From positions 558,001-622,000 of the forward strand of contig CAVRIV010000001.1 in assembly GCA_963721335.1 (NCBI GenBank): DNA of 64,000 nt, read 5' to 3'. The translations under genes and the position numbers were made by a program. Under the pieces are notes generated by a model. It was not told the DNA's origin. It did no database searches and saw only the letters and a program-made list of their open reading frames with translations. The stretch comes from CAVXDY01 sp963721335 (GTDB lineage: Bacteria > Actinomycetota > Thermoleophilia > Miltoncostaeales > Miltoncostaeaceae). Positions 35,812 through 44,399 of the stretch are shown one piece after another; position 1 is the first letter of the stretch, and every line of letters starts with the position of its first letter.

Positions 35812-36629
35812 GCGGCGGGCGCGGTCATTCCCCGCGATCTTCCACCGAGCTCGCCGAGCCGCGCCGCGCTCGTTGCGTCCATCGGCACGAAGGTCTCGAT
35901 CGCGAGGCTTGCCGCCGTCACCTCCAGCGGCGCCCCGAGGGTGGCGATCACGGTGAAGAGGCTGACCTCGCCGAGGGGTGTGCGCAGGTCCAGCGAGACC
36001 ACGGGCTGGGTCGCGGGGCCGGCCGGCGGATCGTCCGGGAGATAGGACTCGACCTCCTCGACCAGCTCGCTGAGGGCCGGATCGGCATCCTCGCGGCTCC
36101 TTCGCCTCAGCCGCTGAATCAGCGGCGCGCTGCAGGCCGCCGTCATCGACGAGATCCTCGGCAGCCCGCCCGGGTGCACCGCGAGGCGCAGCAGGTTGAT
36201 CGGGGGCTCGAGGAGCTCGGGGTCGACCCCGTCCCAGAGGAGCGACGCGGCGCGATTCGCCTCGATCAGGTTCCAGAGCCCGTCGACGATCAATGCCGGG
36301 TTCGGCTCGTACGCCTCCAGCAGCCTGCTCAGCGATTCCCGCAGGGGCTGCATGACCTCGCCGTCGTAGGGCTGCTCCAGATAGGGAGGAGCGAAGCCCC
36401 CTGCGAGCAGCAGGCGGTTGCGCTCGGCGATCGGCAGGTCGAGGTGCTGGACGAGATGGATGAGGAGCTGGCGGCTCGGGCGCGAGCGGCCCGTCTCGAC
36501 GAAGCTCAGGTGCTTGGTGGAGAGGTTCGCGTCCAGCGCCAACTCCATCTGCGTGAGCCGCCGCTGGGTGCGCCAGAAGCGGATGAGCTCACCGACGGTC
36601 TGCGGCTCCCTCTCGGTCTGGACCACCAC
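35808..36629 (-). CDS. XRE-family regulator with MmyB-like ligand-binding domain
   Basis: A 273-residue transcription factor. From GTG 36627-36629, residues 10-65 are a helix-turn-helix (TVGELIRFWRTQRRLTQMEL then LSTKHLSFVETGRSRPSRQL). Residues 95-265 match the MmyB-like ligand-binding domain, with SLLWDGVDPELLEPPINLLRLAVHPGGL and the C-terminal DLRTPLGEVSLFTVIATLG. This family is widespread in actinobacteria and often controls one neighbouring oxidoreductase or NTF2-like gene. Here the divergent gene at 36770 is an NTF2-like protein, and a palindrome lies between them. A longer upstream frame lacks conservation. Confidence 0.88.
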   Translation of the reverse strand: MVVQTEREPQTVGELIRFWRTQRRLTQMELALDANLSTKHLSFVETGRSRPSRQLLIHLVQHLDLPIAERNRLLLAGGFAPPYLEQPYDGEVMQPLRESLSRLLEAYEPNPALIVDGLWNLIEANRAASLLWDGVDPELLEPPINLLRLAVHPGGLPRISSMTAACSAPLIQRLRRRSREDADPALSELVEEVESYLPDDPPAGPATQPVVSLDLRTPLGEVSLFTVIATLGAPLEVTAASLAIETFVPMDATSAARLGELGGRSRGMTAPAA

Positions 36630-36683
36630 CGGGCCAACGCTAGCGCACGCCCAGATCGGCTCGATCACCTCGAAGGCGAGGAC

Positions 36684-36705
36684 ACCTCCCTTACATGGGA
36701 GGTAA
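36684..36705. promoter_or_regulatory. candidate operator for the XRE-MmyB regulator
   Basis: ACCTCCC-TTACAT-GGGAGGT (36684-36703) is a 7-bp inverted repeat. It overlaps a second one, TTAC-N7-GTAA (36691-36705). The site lies between the divergent XRE gene (start 36629) and the NTF2-like gene (start 36770), where an autoregulated operator would be expected. Confidence 0.55.
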
Positions 36706-36769
36706 TCGACCCGCCGCCGTTCGTCGGCGACTGTGACCGCCACGAGCGACGATCAAGGAGGTCACCACG

Positions 36770-37219
36770 ATGAGCGAGGCAAGTGCGCCCCCCGGGACCC
36801 GGACCACGGCGGCAGAGGAGCTGGCGGATCGATACCTCGCGCTCTGGAACGAGCCCGATGCCGACCGGCGCCGGCGGATGATCGCCGAGCTCTGGACGGA
36901 GGACGGGAGGCATGTCCTCCAGCCGCCGCAGGAGATCCGCGGGATCGCGGCGCAACCCGGGATCGGGCTGACGGCGATCCTCGAGGCACGGGGATACGAG
37001 GAGATCGAGGCCCGGGTGGCGAGCGCGTACGAGCACTGGGTCGGCTCCGAGGGGCTCAGCTTCCGGGGGCGCGGCGACGCGGAGCGACTCGGCGACGTCG
37101 TCAAGTTCCACTGGGAGGCCGTCTCGCCGGACGGCGAGGTGACGGCGGTGGGGCTCGTGTTCTTCGTCCTCGGCGCCGACGGCCGGATTCGACGCGACTA
37201 CGTGTTCATCGAGAGGTGA
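36770..37219 (+). CDS. NTF2/SnoaL-like protein, likely target of the XRE regulator
   Basis: A 149-residue NTF2-fold protein beginning MSEASAPPGTRTTAAEELAD. It has the family sequence RYLALWNEPDADRRRRMIAELW, a central helix-strand part EARVASAYEHWVGSEG, and end strands VVKFHWEAVSPDGEVTAVGL and GRIRRDYVFIER. AAGGAGG is seven to eight bases upstream of the ATG. It is divergent from the MmyB-type regulator across a palindromic site. Its substrate is unknown; the pairing suggests that the regulator senses the same small molecule. Confidence 0.82.
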   Translation: MSEASAPPGTRTTAAEELADRYLALWNEPDADRRRRMIAELWTEDGRHVLQPPQEIRGIAAQPGIGLTAILEARGYEEIEARVASAYEHWVGSEGLSFRGRGDAERLGDVVKFHWEAVSPDGEVTAVGLVFFVLGADGRIRRDYVFIER

Positions 37220-37381
37220 GCGTTCGCGAGCCGAGGCACTCCGGCGAACGGCGGTGAGAGGCGGCCCGGGGCGGTAAGAGGCGGCTCCGACCAGCGTTGA
37301 CTAGTCCATCAAGGCCACACCGCCGCCGCTGGCCTCTTGGGGCGCGCTGCTGAGAGGCGTTGCCCGCGCGGCCACTAGCCC

Positions 37382-37972
37382 CTAGTGGCGCGGACCGTCG
37401 GGAGCCAGAGCTTTCATGATGGTCCTCGGCGCCAGCTCGGCCGCCTGCTCGGATGAGAAGAACCCTTCATCAACGAGCCTGAGGGTGGCCAGGAGGATTC
37501 CCGCGATGAGTCGGTTTATCCACTCCTCTTGCAGGTCGGCTCGGATTGCGCCATCTCGCTTGGCCTCCGCAATCAGCGCCCTCCAGGAGTCCCGGCTCTT
37601 GAAGTGCTCGACTCGAGAGAACTCGTCCCAACGCTCGAGAAGGAAGCGCGTGCGGTCACCCAGGAGCACGTTGCGGCGCTGGATGCGCTCGATCTGCTCC
37701 GCGGCCGTTCCTCCCTCCGCCCGAGACTCCACGTGCGCGGCGTCGAACTGGTCGATCATCGTTGCCCAAAGGGCGTCGATGAGATCCTCGCGGCGCGCGA
37801 AGTGTCGGTGGACGGTGGAGCGGTTGATGCCCACGACCTGAGCAATCTCTTCCAGGCTCGCGCGCGGCCGCTCGGCCAGCACCGCGAGCGCGGTCTCAAG
37901 GATGGCGGCCTGAGTGCGCTTGGAGTCAGAGCGCAGCGGTAGCGACGTTCCCGACGAGCGCGTAACGACCAC
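37382..37972 (-). CDS. TetR-family regulator
   Basis: A 196-residue TetR-type repressor. From GTG 37970-37972 (VVVTRSSGTSLPLRSDSKRT), residues 20-65 form the DNA-binding domain: AILETALAVLAERPRASLEEIAQVVGINRSTVHRHFARREDL. The C-terminal domain (LIDALWATMIDQFDAAHVES onward) is an effector pocket of unknown specificity. Frames further upstream have no TetR similarity. The TAG stop sits in a CCACTAG-CCC-CTAGTGG palindrome (37372-37388). Its target could be the divergent secreted protein gene at 38229. Confidence 0.87.
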   Translation of the reverse strand: MVVTRSSGTSLPLRSDSKRTQAAILETALAVLAERPRASLEEIAQVVGINRSTVHRHFARREDLIDALWATMIDQFDAAHVESRAEGGTAAEQIERIQRRNVLLGDRTRFLLERWDEFSRVEHFKSRDSWRALIAEAKRDGAIRADLQEEWINRLIAGILLATLRLVDEGFFSSEQAAELAPRTIMKALAPDGPRH

Positions 37973-38087
37973 CCCTGATTGTGGCGAACGCGGGCGCAGG
38001 GTCCGCGCGCTCGACTGAGTAGGAAACCGCGAAAACTCTACCAATACCTGCCGCCAGACCGGCCGCTGCCTTCCTTGGTCGTCACTT

Positions 38088-38141
38088 CTGCAACTTGCAG
38101 CAGATTTGTGGCACTTGCATCGTACTCGATGCGAATAATAG
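38088..38141. promoter_or_regulatory. AT-richer control region between tetR and the secreted protein gene
   Basis: Within this 256-bp divergent gap lie CTGCAA-C-TTGCAG (38088-38100) and GCATCG-TACT-CGATGC (38117-38132), both perfect inverted repeats. There are also two ACTTGCA copies 20 bp apart (38093 and 38113). On the plus strand TTGCAT is followed by AATAAT/TAATAG (38134-38141), a possible promoter with short spacing. These are candidates for TetR binding. Confidence 0.4.
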
Positions 38142-38228
38142 CGTCGCAACCACCGTCGCGACGATGCGGCGGCGCGTCTTTCAGAGGACGCCCATCGGCG
38201 CGTCTCGCGCAACACAGAAGGGGGACAC

Positions 38229-39113
38229 TTGCCTAGTCCACCCAGTAACGAGGACCGTTCGGGCCGTAGAGGCCCAGGCGCCCTTCGCAGATATCTGACA
38301 GGCGGTGGCCGTGTCCGTTCGGTCATCACCCTCGTCGTGGTCGGGGGCGCCGCCGCGCTCTTTCTCACGGCCGCGACTGGTGCTTTCGGCACACAGGACA
38401 GTCCCGACACCAAGACCAACTCACGATGCATCGCTGGTGGATGCCCGGCGCCCAATCCCTTCGGGTACCCGCTCGGCGCGCAGACCATCTCGTCGTCAGT
38501 TCTGGCTCTGCCCTCGCCCCCAAAGACGAGCGAAGAGGTCTTCTACTCCCACGGCACCCCTGCGGGGGCGACAAATGCCCACCCGACGGCCGGGGCGGTG
38601 TTTGGGGAGGGCTCCGATATCTTCGCCCTCTCAGCCGGGTCGGTCTTCGGGATCAGCCCAAGCTGGCCCCCAGATCTCCAGGCATTGCCCATCCCTCAGG
38701 GGGGGATTTTTCCGTTCGTCCTCCGGGACGCCAGTGACAAGCCGATCGGCTTTGGAGCCGAGATGGAAATGCTCCCGTTGCCGGGGACTACGAAGAACAA
38801 CACCCACACGAGCGACTGGATCGTCAGCATCCCGGGTCGCGGGGTCCTCTTTCTCAACTCGAATGACAACACCGGGTCTCCGGACCTCCCTACGACCACG
38901 CGTCCGGATGGCTCTGTCGTCGCGGATACGACCACGGGCCCGGCGCCGGGGGGAACGGTCGCGGGGTGATCGTCGGAGGGTCAGGAGAGATTCGCGAACC
39001 GAACCGGAACCTGGGACGAGTTGGACATCCAGAAGCCGGGGTACCCGGCGCTCGGCACCTTCGAGTTCGAGATGCACGTCTACTGGGACCAGAAGCCCAA
39101 CAAGAAGAAGTAG
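38229..39113 (+). CDS. secreted or membrane-anchored protein of unknown function, in-frame TGA
   Basis: The TTG start (MPSPPSNEDRSGRRGPGALR) has a GGGGG site upstream. One membrane segment (SVITLVVVGGAAALFLTAAT, about residues 30-50) is followed by an extracytoplasmic domain with CIAGGC cysteines, FYSHGTPAGATNAHPTAG and HTSDWIVSIPGRGVLFLNSN. Codon use is more AT-rich than in neighbouring genes. The frame reaches TGA at 38967-38969. It then continues in the same frame for 47 codons (SSEGQERFANRTGTWDELDI to QKPNKKK, TAG at 39111), with clear protein character. Either the TGA is a sequence error, two indels compensate in the G-rich stretch before it, or the gene is truncated. No family recognised. 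Confidence 0.6.
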
Positions 39114-39271
39114 CGGGCCAAGCGCGTAGCGGTTCAACAGGGGGTCTTCACGTGTCCTCGACATGGGAAGGCCCCCTTGGTGCTGCCCGCCCCGAGCCGG
39201 CTCAGTTCAAGAGATCCTCGCGCTCGCTCGCCTGTACGCCTCCGAGGGAGAGGTGCGGGAACTAGTCGGCT

Positions 39272-39297
39272 GGCTCGCCTTGCGGAAGGGGCGAGCC
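39272..39297 (-). terminator. terminator-like hairpin downstream of tRNA-Glu
   Basis: GGCTCGCC (39272-39279) and GGCGAGCC (39290-39297) form an 8-bp stem with a 10-nt loop, 30 bp beyond the tRNA-Glu 3' end on the minus strand. No T-run follows. Confidence 0.55.
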
Positions 39298-39326
39298 CAG
39301 GCCCTCGCCGGGGACCGCCAGGGCGA

Positions 39327-39399
39327 TGCCCCCAACGGGATTCGAACCCGTGCCGCCGCCTTGAAAGGGCGGTGTCCTGGGCCGCTAGACGATGGGGGC
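39327..39399 (-). tRNA. tRNA-Glu (TTC)
   Basis: Acceptor GCCCCCA pairs with TGGGGGC. The D-arm contains CGTCTAGCGGCCCAGGACA, and the anticodon stem-loop is CCGCC-CTTTCAA-GGCGG with anticodon TTC. The T-arm is ACGGGTTCGAATCCCGT. The discriminator is A and CCA is not encoded. Confidence 0.96.
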
Positions 39400-39422
39400 C
39401 AGGAGTCTCAGAAAAAGCAGAA

Positions 39423-39456
39423 GGGCCCGGGACGGCGGTGCGCCGGTCCCGGGCCC
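39423..39456 (-). terminator. strong hairpin with T-rich tail just upstream of tRNA-Glu
   Basis: GGGCCCGGGAC and GTCCCGGGCCC form an 11-bp stem; GGCG/CGCC can extend it with one bulged base. On the minus strand it is followed by TTCTGCTTTTTCTG, so it looks like an intrinsic terminator. It ends only 24 bp before the tRNA-Glu start. It would block transcripts entering from upstream and leaves very little room for a separate tRNA promoter. Confidence 0.55.
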
Positions 39457-39496
39457 CGGTGGCAGCAGGGGTCTGGCTGAGGGGCGCGTTTGCACA

Positions 39497-39538
39497 CCCC
39501 CCTAGCTGCCGTTGCGCATAGGGGGCACGCCCCTAGCT
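39497..39538. repeat. direct repeats CCCCTAGCT and a 7-bp hairpin
   Basis: CCCCTAGCT occurs at 39499-39507 and 39530-39538, starts 31 bp apart (about three helical turns). The first copy also pairs through CCCCCTA (39498-39504) with TAGGGGG (39519-39525). The site lies 135-175 bp before the oxidoreductase gene and upstream of tRNA-Glu on the other strand, so it could regulate either. Confidence 0.4.
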
Positions 39539-39674
39539 ACTGCCACCTCCACTGGTGCTATGCAATAGGACCACCTCCTTTCCGTGGTGAGGACACGATA
39601 GCCAGGCGGGCGGCCGTCGGTCCAGCGAGGGGCGGGGGGCCATTCGACCCCTCGGAGCCGTAGGGTCCAGCGGG

Positions 39675-41043
39675 ATGGCGAGCGTCAACCTGATCGTGAT
39701 CGGCGGCGGCATGGCGGGGATGAACGCGGCCGCTCGGGCGTCCGAGGCCGAGGCCAGCGTCGCGCTGATCGAGCGCGACCGGGTCGGGGGCACCTGCCCC
39801 CTCCGCGGCTGCATCCCCAGCAAGGCCCTCATCCGCAGCGCCGAGATCGCTCACGAGGTGCGCACGGCCGCCGAGTACGGCGTGCGGGTGGCGGGGGTCG
39901 AGGTGGACATGGGCGCGGTGATCGACCGGGTCCAGGCGATCGTGGAGGTGGGGGCTGCCGGCGCGCGGGCCTACCTCGAGTCCCTGCCCGGCGTGCGGAT
40001 CGTGACGGGCGAGGCGCGCTTCGAGGACGCCGGAGTCGTGTCCGTGAACGGCGAGACGCTGCGGGCGCCGCGCGTGGTCGTGGCCACCGGCGCCGAGCCG
40101 ACCCTGGTCCCGATCCCCGGGCTGGCCGAGACGCCCCACCTCACGAGCGCCGACGTGCTGCGGCTGCGCGAGCTGCCCGAGCGGCTGCTGGTGATCGGGG
40201 CCGGGGCGATCGGGCTGGAGCTGGGCCAGGCGCTCGCGCGCCTGGGCGCGCGGGTGACGCCTGGTGGAGGCGGCGCCCCGGCTGCTGCCGCAGGGCGAGC
40301 CCGAGGTGGTCGACGCCCTGGGCGAGCTGCTGGCCGGGGAGGGCATCGAGCTGATGGTGGGCGCCACGATCGAGCGCGCGTCGACGCGCCCGGACGGCGG
40401 CCCGCGGCTGACCGTGACCCACGAGGGGCGCACCCGGGAGCTCGACGGCGACGCGCTGCTGCTGGGCGCCGGCCGCGGGTCGGCGGTGGCGTCGCTGCAC
40501 CTGCCCGCCGCCGGCATCGAGGGCGACCCCAGGGGGCTGCCCGTGGACGCGCGCCTGCAGACCTCGCAGGCGGGCCACTTCGCCGCCGGCGACGTGCTGG
40601 GGCCTCCGTTCGGCCAGTTCACGCACGTGGCGCGACGGCTCGGCCGGGAGGCGGCCGAGAACGCCCTGGGCGCCGATGCCCACGACGTCGACCGCGATCC
40701 GGGCCCGAAGACCATCTTCACCGACCCGGAGCTGGTGTCGGTGGGTCTCACCGAGGCACAGGCGAAGGAGGCGGGCCACGAGGTCGGGGTGGGCACGTGG
40801 GAGTTCTCCGGTGGCAAGGCCCGCGCCTGGGGGCAGGAGCGGGGCCTGGCGAAGGTGGTCGCCGACCGCTCGTCGCGCCGCATCCTGGGCGCGCACATCC
40901 TGGCCTACCACGCCGCCGACCTGGTGCACCCGGTGGTGGTGGCGATGCAGGCCGGCAGCGCCGATCCGCTGCTCGACGCCTTCCACGTCCACCCCACCCT
41001 CGGCGAGATCGTCCAGAAGGCGGCGCGGACCGCGGTCGGCTGA
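39675..41043 (+). CDS. dihydrolipoamide dehydrogenase/mercuric reductase-like flavoprotein (frameshift)
   Basis: Class I pyridine nucleotide-disulfide oxidoreductase of about 455 residues. The FAD motif is LIVIGGGMAGMNAAARASE, and the redox-active pair is in GGTCPLRGCIPSKAL (CxxxxC). The NAD(P) fold is LLVIGAGAIGLELGQALARLGARV. The C-terminal active-site histidine-glutamate pair is in FHVHPTLGEIV. An extra base near 40258 breaks the NAD domain between GARVT and LVEAAPRLLPQ. It is not beside any 2-oxoacid dehydrogenase genes, so it could be a soluble disulfide or quinone reductase. The following cupin gene overlaps its stop (TGATG). Confidence 0.88.
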
Positions 41044-41525
41044 TGGGCGGCTGGTTCGTGGTCAACGTGGCGGATGCGACGGCGATGGCCCACTCGAAGG
41101 CCGGGGCGGCCGTGCGCTTCGAGGACGGCGACGATCCGTTCCCCGAGCTCGGGGTCAACATCCGGGTGCTCCAGCCGGGGCAGCCCAACGGGCTCTACCA
41201 CTCCGAGAACTCGCAGGAGGACTTCCTGGTGCTGGGCGGGGAGTGCCTCGCGATCCTGGACGGCGAGGAGCGCACGCTGCGCGCGTGGGACTTCGTCCAC
41301 TGTCCGGCCGGGACGCCGCACGTCTTCGTGGGAGCGGGGGAGGGCCCGTGCTGGATCCTGATGGTGGGCGCACGGCGTGCGGACCGGACCTACGTGTACC
41401 CCGCCGACGAGACCGCCGCGCGGCATGGCGCCGCGGCCGATCGCACGACATCCGACCCGCGCGAGGCCTACTCCAAGTGGGCGGCCGTGTTCGAGCCGAC
41501 GCGGATCCCCTGGCCGCCGGCCTGA
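41043..41525 (+). CDS. cupin-domain protein coupled to the flavoprotein gene
   Basis: A 160-residue cupin. Metal-site residues are seen in NGLYHSENSQEDFLVLGGECL (His and Glu of motif 1) and HCPAGTPHVFVGAGEGP (motif 2). The C-terminus has a Tyr/Trp-rich tail, EAYSKWAAVFEPTRIPWPP. Translation starts at an ATG that shares bases with the preceding TGA, so the two proteins are probably made together. No substrate can be proposed. Confidence 0.82.
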   Translation: MGGWFVVNVADATAMAHSKAGAAVRFEDGDDPFPELGVNIRVLQPGQPNGLYHSENSQEDFLVLGGECLAILDGEERTLRAWDFVHCPAGTPHVFVGAGEGPCWILMVGARRADRTYVYPADETAARHGAAADRTTSDPREAYSKWAAVFEPTRIPWPPA

Positions 41526-41529
41526 CCGT

Positions 41530-42318
41530 TCAGCGCGCGGCCGCCCGGTCACGGGTCCGCCTGCGCGCCACCCCGGCAACGTAGCGGCGCCGCAGAGGCC
41601 CCGGCAGGAAGCGCCCGATGGCCTTCATCGCGAACGTCATTCGGCGAGGAAACGCGATCTCGGCATCGCCTCGCTCGAGGCCGTCGGCGATGATCCGCGC
41701 GGCCTCCGGTGCCTCGATCAGGAACGGCATCTCGAAGTCGTTGTGGTCGGTGAGCGGCGTCCGCACGAATCCGGGCGCCACCACGGTCACCTCGACGCCG
41801 GTGTCCTCGCCCTGGAGGTCCGCGCGCAGGCTGTCGCTCATGCTGATGAGGAACGCCTTGGTGGCGCCGTAGGCGGCGGCCATCGGCAGCGCGGCGAAGC
41901 CGGTGACGCTCGCGACCACCGCGATCCGGCCCGACCGGCGGGCGAGCATGTCCGGCAGCACCGCCTGGATGCAGTTGACCGTACCCATGATGTTCACCTC
42001 CACCTGGGGGCGGAAGAGGTCGGCCGTGAACTCCGAGGGCCGCACGGGGCGGTAGGTCCCGGCGTTCAGCAGGGCGATGTCGATGGGGCCCGTCGCCGAG
42101 CGGATCTCCTCGGCGACGCGCGTCATCTGCTCGGCGTCGGTTGTGTCGCCCGGGTGGGCGGAGATGCGCGGGTCGGCGGAAGCGAGCTCGGCCAGCGCGT
42201 CCGCACCGCGCGCCGTGGCGGCCACGCGTGCGCCGCGCCGCGCGAGTTCCCGGGCCACCTCGGCGCCGATGCCCGACGACGCACCCGTGATCCAGATGAC
42301 CCTGCCGTCCAGGGCCAC
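41530..42318 (-). CDS. short-chain dehydrogenase/reductase of the lipid-modification operon
   Basis: A 262-residue SDR. The cofactor loop is IWITGASSGIGAEVARELAR, and the NAG motif is in IALLNAGTYRP. The catalytic serine is in IAVVASVTGFAALP, with the Tyr-Lys pair in AAYGATKAFLISMSDSLR. The C-terminal helix is basic (FLPGPLRRRYVAGVARRRT), consistent with membrane association. The GTG start (42316-42318) lies two bases after the Cfa-like gene stop, so it is the last gene of the operon. SDRs occur in several clusters of this kind; its lipid substrate is inferred only from context. Confidence 0.87.
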   Translation of the reverse strand: MALDGRVIWITGASSGIGAEVARELARRGARVAATARGADALAELASADPRISAHPGDTTDAEQMTRVAEEIRSATGPIDIALLNAGTYRPVRPSEFTADLFRPQVEVNIMGTVNCIQAVLPDMLARRSGRIAVVASVTGFAALPMAAAYGATKAFLISMSDSLRADLQGEDTGVEVTVVAPGFVRTPLTDHNDFEMPFLIEAPEAARIIADGLERGDAEIAFPRRMTFAMKAIGRFLPGPLRRRYVAGVARRRTRDRAAAR

Positions 42319-42320
42319 GG

Positions 42321-43517
42321 TCAGAAGGTCACCCGCGCGACCGGCTCGGTCGGCAGGCGAGGGTTGAAGGGGCGGGTCAGCACGAGCTGATAGTCGTGCA
42401 GCGCCCGGGTACGGAAGCCCGCCTCGCAGAACGCCAGGTAGAACTCCCAGGTGCGCACGAAGCGCTCGTCGTAGCCCAGGGCGAGCACGGCCTCGCGGTT
42501 GGACAGGAAGCGCTCGCGCCACTGCCGGAGGGTTTCGGCGTAGTGGAAGCCGATGTTCTCGACCCCGTGCACGATCAGCTCCGACGACCTCGTCATCGCG
42601 TGGCTCATCGCCTCGAGGGAGGGGATGAGGGCGCCCGGGAAGACGTACTCGCGGATCCAGTCGTTGCCCCGCCGGTAGCGGTCGTAGCGCTGGTCCGGCA
42701 CTGCGATGGTCTGGATGCAGGCGATCCCCTCCGGCTCCAGCAGGCGGTCACAGGCGCCGAAGAAGACCGGCAGCTCGCGGTGGCCGATGGCCTCGAGCAT
42801 CTCGATGGACGCGATGTGGCTGAACCGCCCCTCGAGCGTGCGGTAGTCCTGCAGGCGGATGTCGACGAGGTCCGCGAGGCCAGCCGCCTGGACGCGCTCG
42901 CGCGCCAGCGCCGCCTGCTCCTGTGACAGGGTCAGGCCGGTGACGCGGGCACCCCACTCGCCGGCCGCGTGCAGGGCGAACCCGCCCCAGCCGCAGCCGA
43001 TCTCCAGCACGTGGGAGCCCGGCCCGAGGCCGAGCTTCTCGCAAATGCGGCGGTACTTGGCCTCCTGCGCCTGCTGGAGCGTCATCCCGGCACGCTCGAA
43101 GAACGCGCACGAGTAGGTCCACGACGGGTCGAGGAACAGCTCGTAGAGGTCGTTCCCCAGGTCGTAGTGGTACTGGATGTCCCGCCGGGCGCCGGGCAGG
43201 CCGGAGCGCGCCGGCAGCCGGGGGCGGTGCCGCAGGGCTTTGGTGAAGAGCCGGCCCGGTCGGCTGGTACGGGCCGACTCGGCCGTGAGCGCCAGGATCT
43301 CGAGCAGCCCCACGAGGTCGTCGCAGCGCCAGTCGCCGGCGGCGTAGGACTCGCCGAGCGCCAGCCGCCCGCGCGTGGCCAGCCGCCGCCACAGGTTGCG
43401 TGAGCGCACGACCACTTCGACGGCCGGGCCCGTGGAAGGGTCGCCGCCGCGGTGGACGCTGCCGTCGGGCAGGGGCACCGACACCTGGCCGCGCGCTGGG
43501 TGGGCGAGGGCCCACAT
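42321..43517 (-). CDS. cyclopropane-fatty-acid-synthase-type SAM methyltransferase
   Basis: Cfa/MmaA-type enzyme that methylates a double bond of phospholipid acyl chains. The N-terminal lipid-binding domain contains VVVRSRNLWRRLATRGRLALGESYAAGDW. The SAM motif I is SHVLEIGCGWGGFALHAA. The signatures YHYDLGNDLYELFLDPSWTYSCAFF and IASIEMLEAIGHRELPVFF are characteristic, and the bicarbonate-site region near YDRYRRGNDWIREYVFPG is intact. An ATG at 43515-43517 is given as start. Similar sequence (SPLTPAARRLA) continues about 12 codons upstream, so the true start may lie near 43560, hidden by frame loss at the DUF1365 gene end. The remaining frame is clean. Confidence 0.9.
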   Translation of the reverse strand: MWALAHPARGQVSVPLPDGSVHRGGDPSTGPAVEVVVRSRNLWRRLATRGRLALGESYAAGDWRCDDLVGLLEILALTAESARTSRPGRLFTKALRHRPRLPARSGLPGARRDIQYHYDLGNDLYELFLDPSWTYSCAFFERAGMTLQQAQEAKYRRICEKLGLGPGSHVLEIGCGWGGFALHAAGEWGARVTGLTLSQEQAALARERVQAAGLADLVDIRLQDYRTLEGRFSHIASIEMLEAIGHRELPVFFGACDRLLEPEGIACIQTIAVPDQRYDRYRRGNDWIREYVFPGALIPSLEAMSHAMTRSSELIVHGVENIGFHYAETLRQWRERFLSNREAVLALGYDERFVRTWEFYLAFCEAGFRTRALHDYQLVLTRPFNPRLPTEPVARVTF

Positions 43518-43639
43518 CGCCAGGCGGCGGGCGGCGGGCGTGAGCGGTGATCGGACGGCCGGCGGCAGCGGGCGCAGCGCGCCGCGCCGCGAGGGCGCGC
43601 GGGCCGGCGCCGGGGGCGACGGCGCGCGGCGGGCCGCGA

Positions 43640-44399
43640 TCCCTCGCCGGGGAGAACCGCGGCTTGCGGTGGAACGGGACCCTCTTCATCGCGAGCTTCA
43701 CCGCCTGCCAGTGGATGAGGCCGATGACCTGCTGGGACATCAGCGGGTAGCGGGTCAGGGCCCGCGCGAGCGACGCGTTGGTGAGGGGCCGGCGGCGCCC
43801 GGTCAGCTCGGCCCAGAACGGCCGGGTCGCCGTTCTCGATGATGCCGACCCCCGCGTGGATCCGCTCCCCCGGCTCGGTGAACGAGAAGCGGTAGGTCTG
43901 GTCCATGCCGAAGAACGGCGAGACGTGCATCCGCTTGGCGTGCTCGTAGACGCGCCGGGCGCCGTGCTCGACCTGGTTGTCGGACGTCAGCAGGTACGGG
44001 TGGCGCTCGCCGAAGGTGTTGCCCACCTCGGCGACGATCGCGGTCAGCGTCGCCGCCGGCCGCGTAGCAGTAGAAGTAGCTGACCGGGTTGAAGACGTAG
44101 CCCAGCAGGCGCAGGTTGGTGAGCAGCACGACCCGCCCGCCCGCCGAGGTCGATGCCGTTCCGGCCGAGGTAGGCGAGGAGGTTCTCCTTGACCGGCCGG
44201 CCGGCGAGGCCCAGGTGGTCGCCGTCGCGGAAGCGTCACGACGTTGCGGCGGTTGTAGCCGAACAGGCGCAGGCGCCGGTCGAGCTCGGGCAGCTCGTCC
44301 AGGTCGAGCGCGTAGAAGCACACCGGGTAGCGGAAGACGTTGCGCGCGGGCGCGGTGCGGGCGTGCAGCAGGGTGCCCTCGTAGAGCGCCGACCTCACC
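43640..44399 (-). CDS. DUF1365 protein (several frameshifts)
   Basis: DUF1365 proteins accompany Cfa-like and FAD-oxidoreductase genes in lipid-modification clusters; their activity is not settled. The start is GTG 44397-44399 (VRSALYEGTLLHARTAPARN), followed by RYPVCFYALDLDELPELDRR. The hallmark segments LLGYVFNPVSYFYCY and EVGNTFGERHPYLL are present but in different frames. Later parts include RMHVSPFFGMDQTYRFSFTEPG and the tail HWQAVKLAMKRVPFHRKP. At least four breaks lie near 44230, 44145, 44060 and 43820. The 3' end cannot be fixed, because no stop is visible before the Cfa gene, so that coordinate is approximate. About 250 residues expected. Confidence 0.82.

Noticed and set aside
37372..37388. 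CCACTAG-CCC-CTAGTGG palindrome as a tetR terminator or mobile-element end
   Set aside because: The stem is only 7 bp without a T-run, no matching repeat or transposase is nearby, and it overlaps the stop codon.
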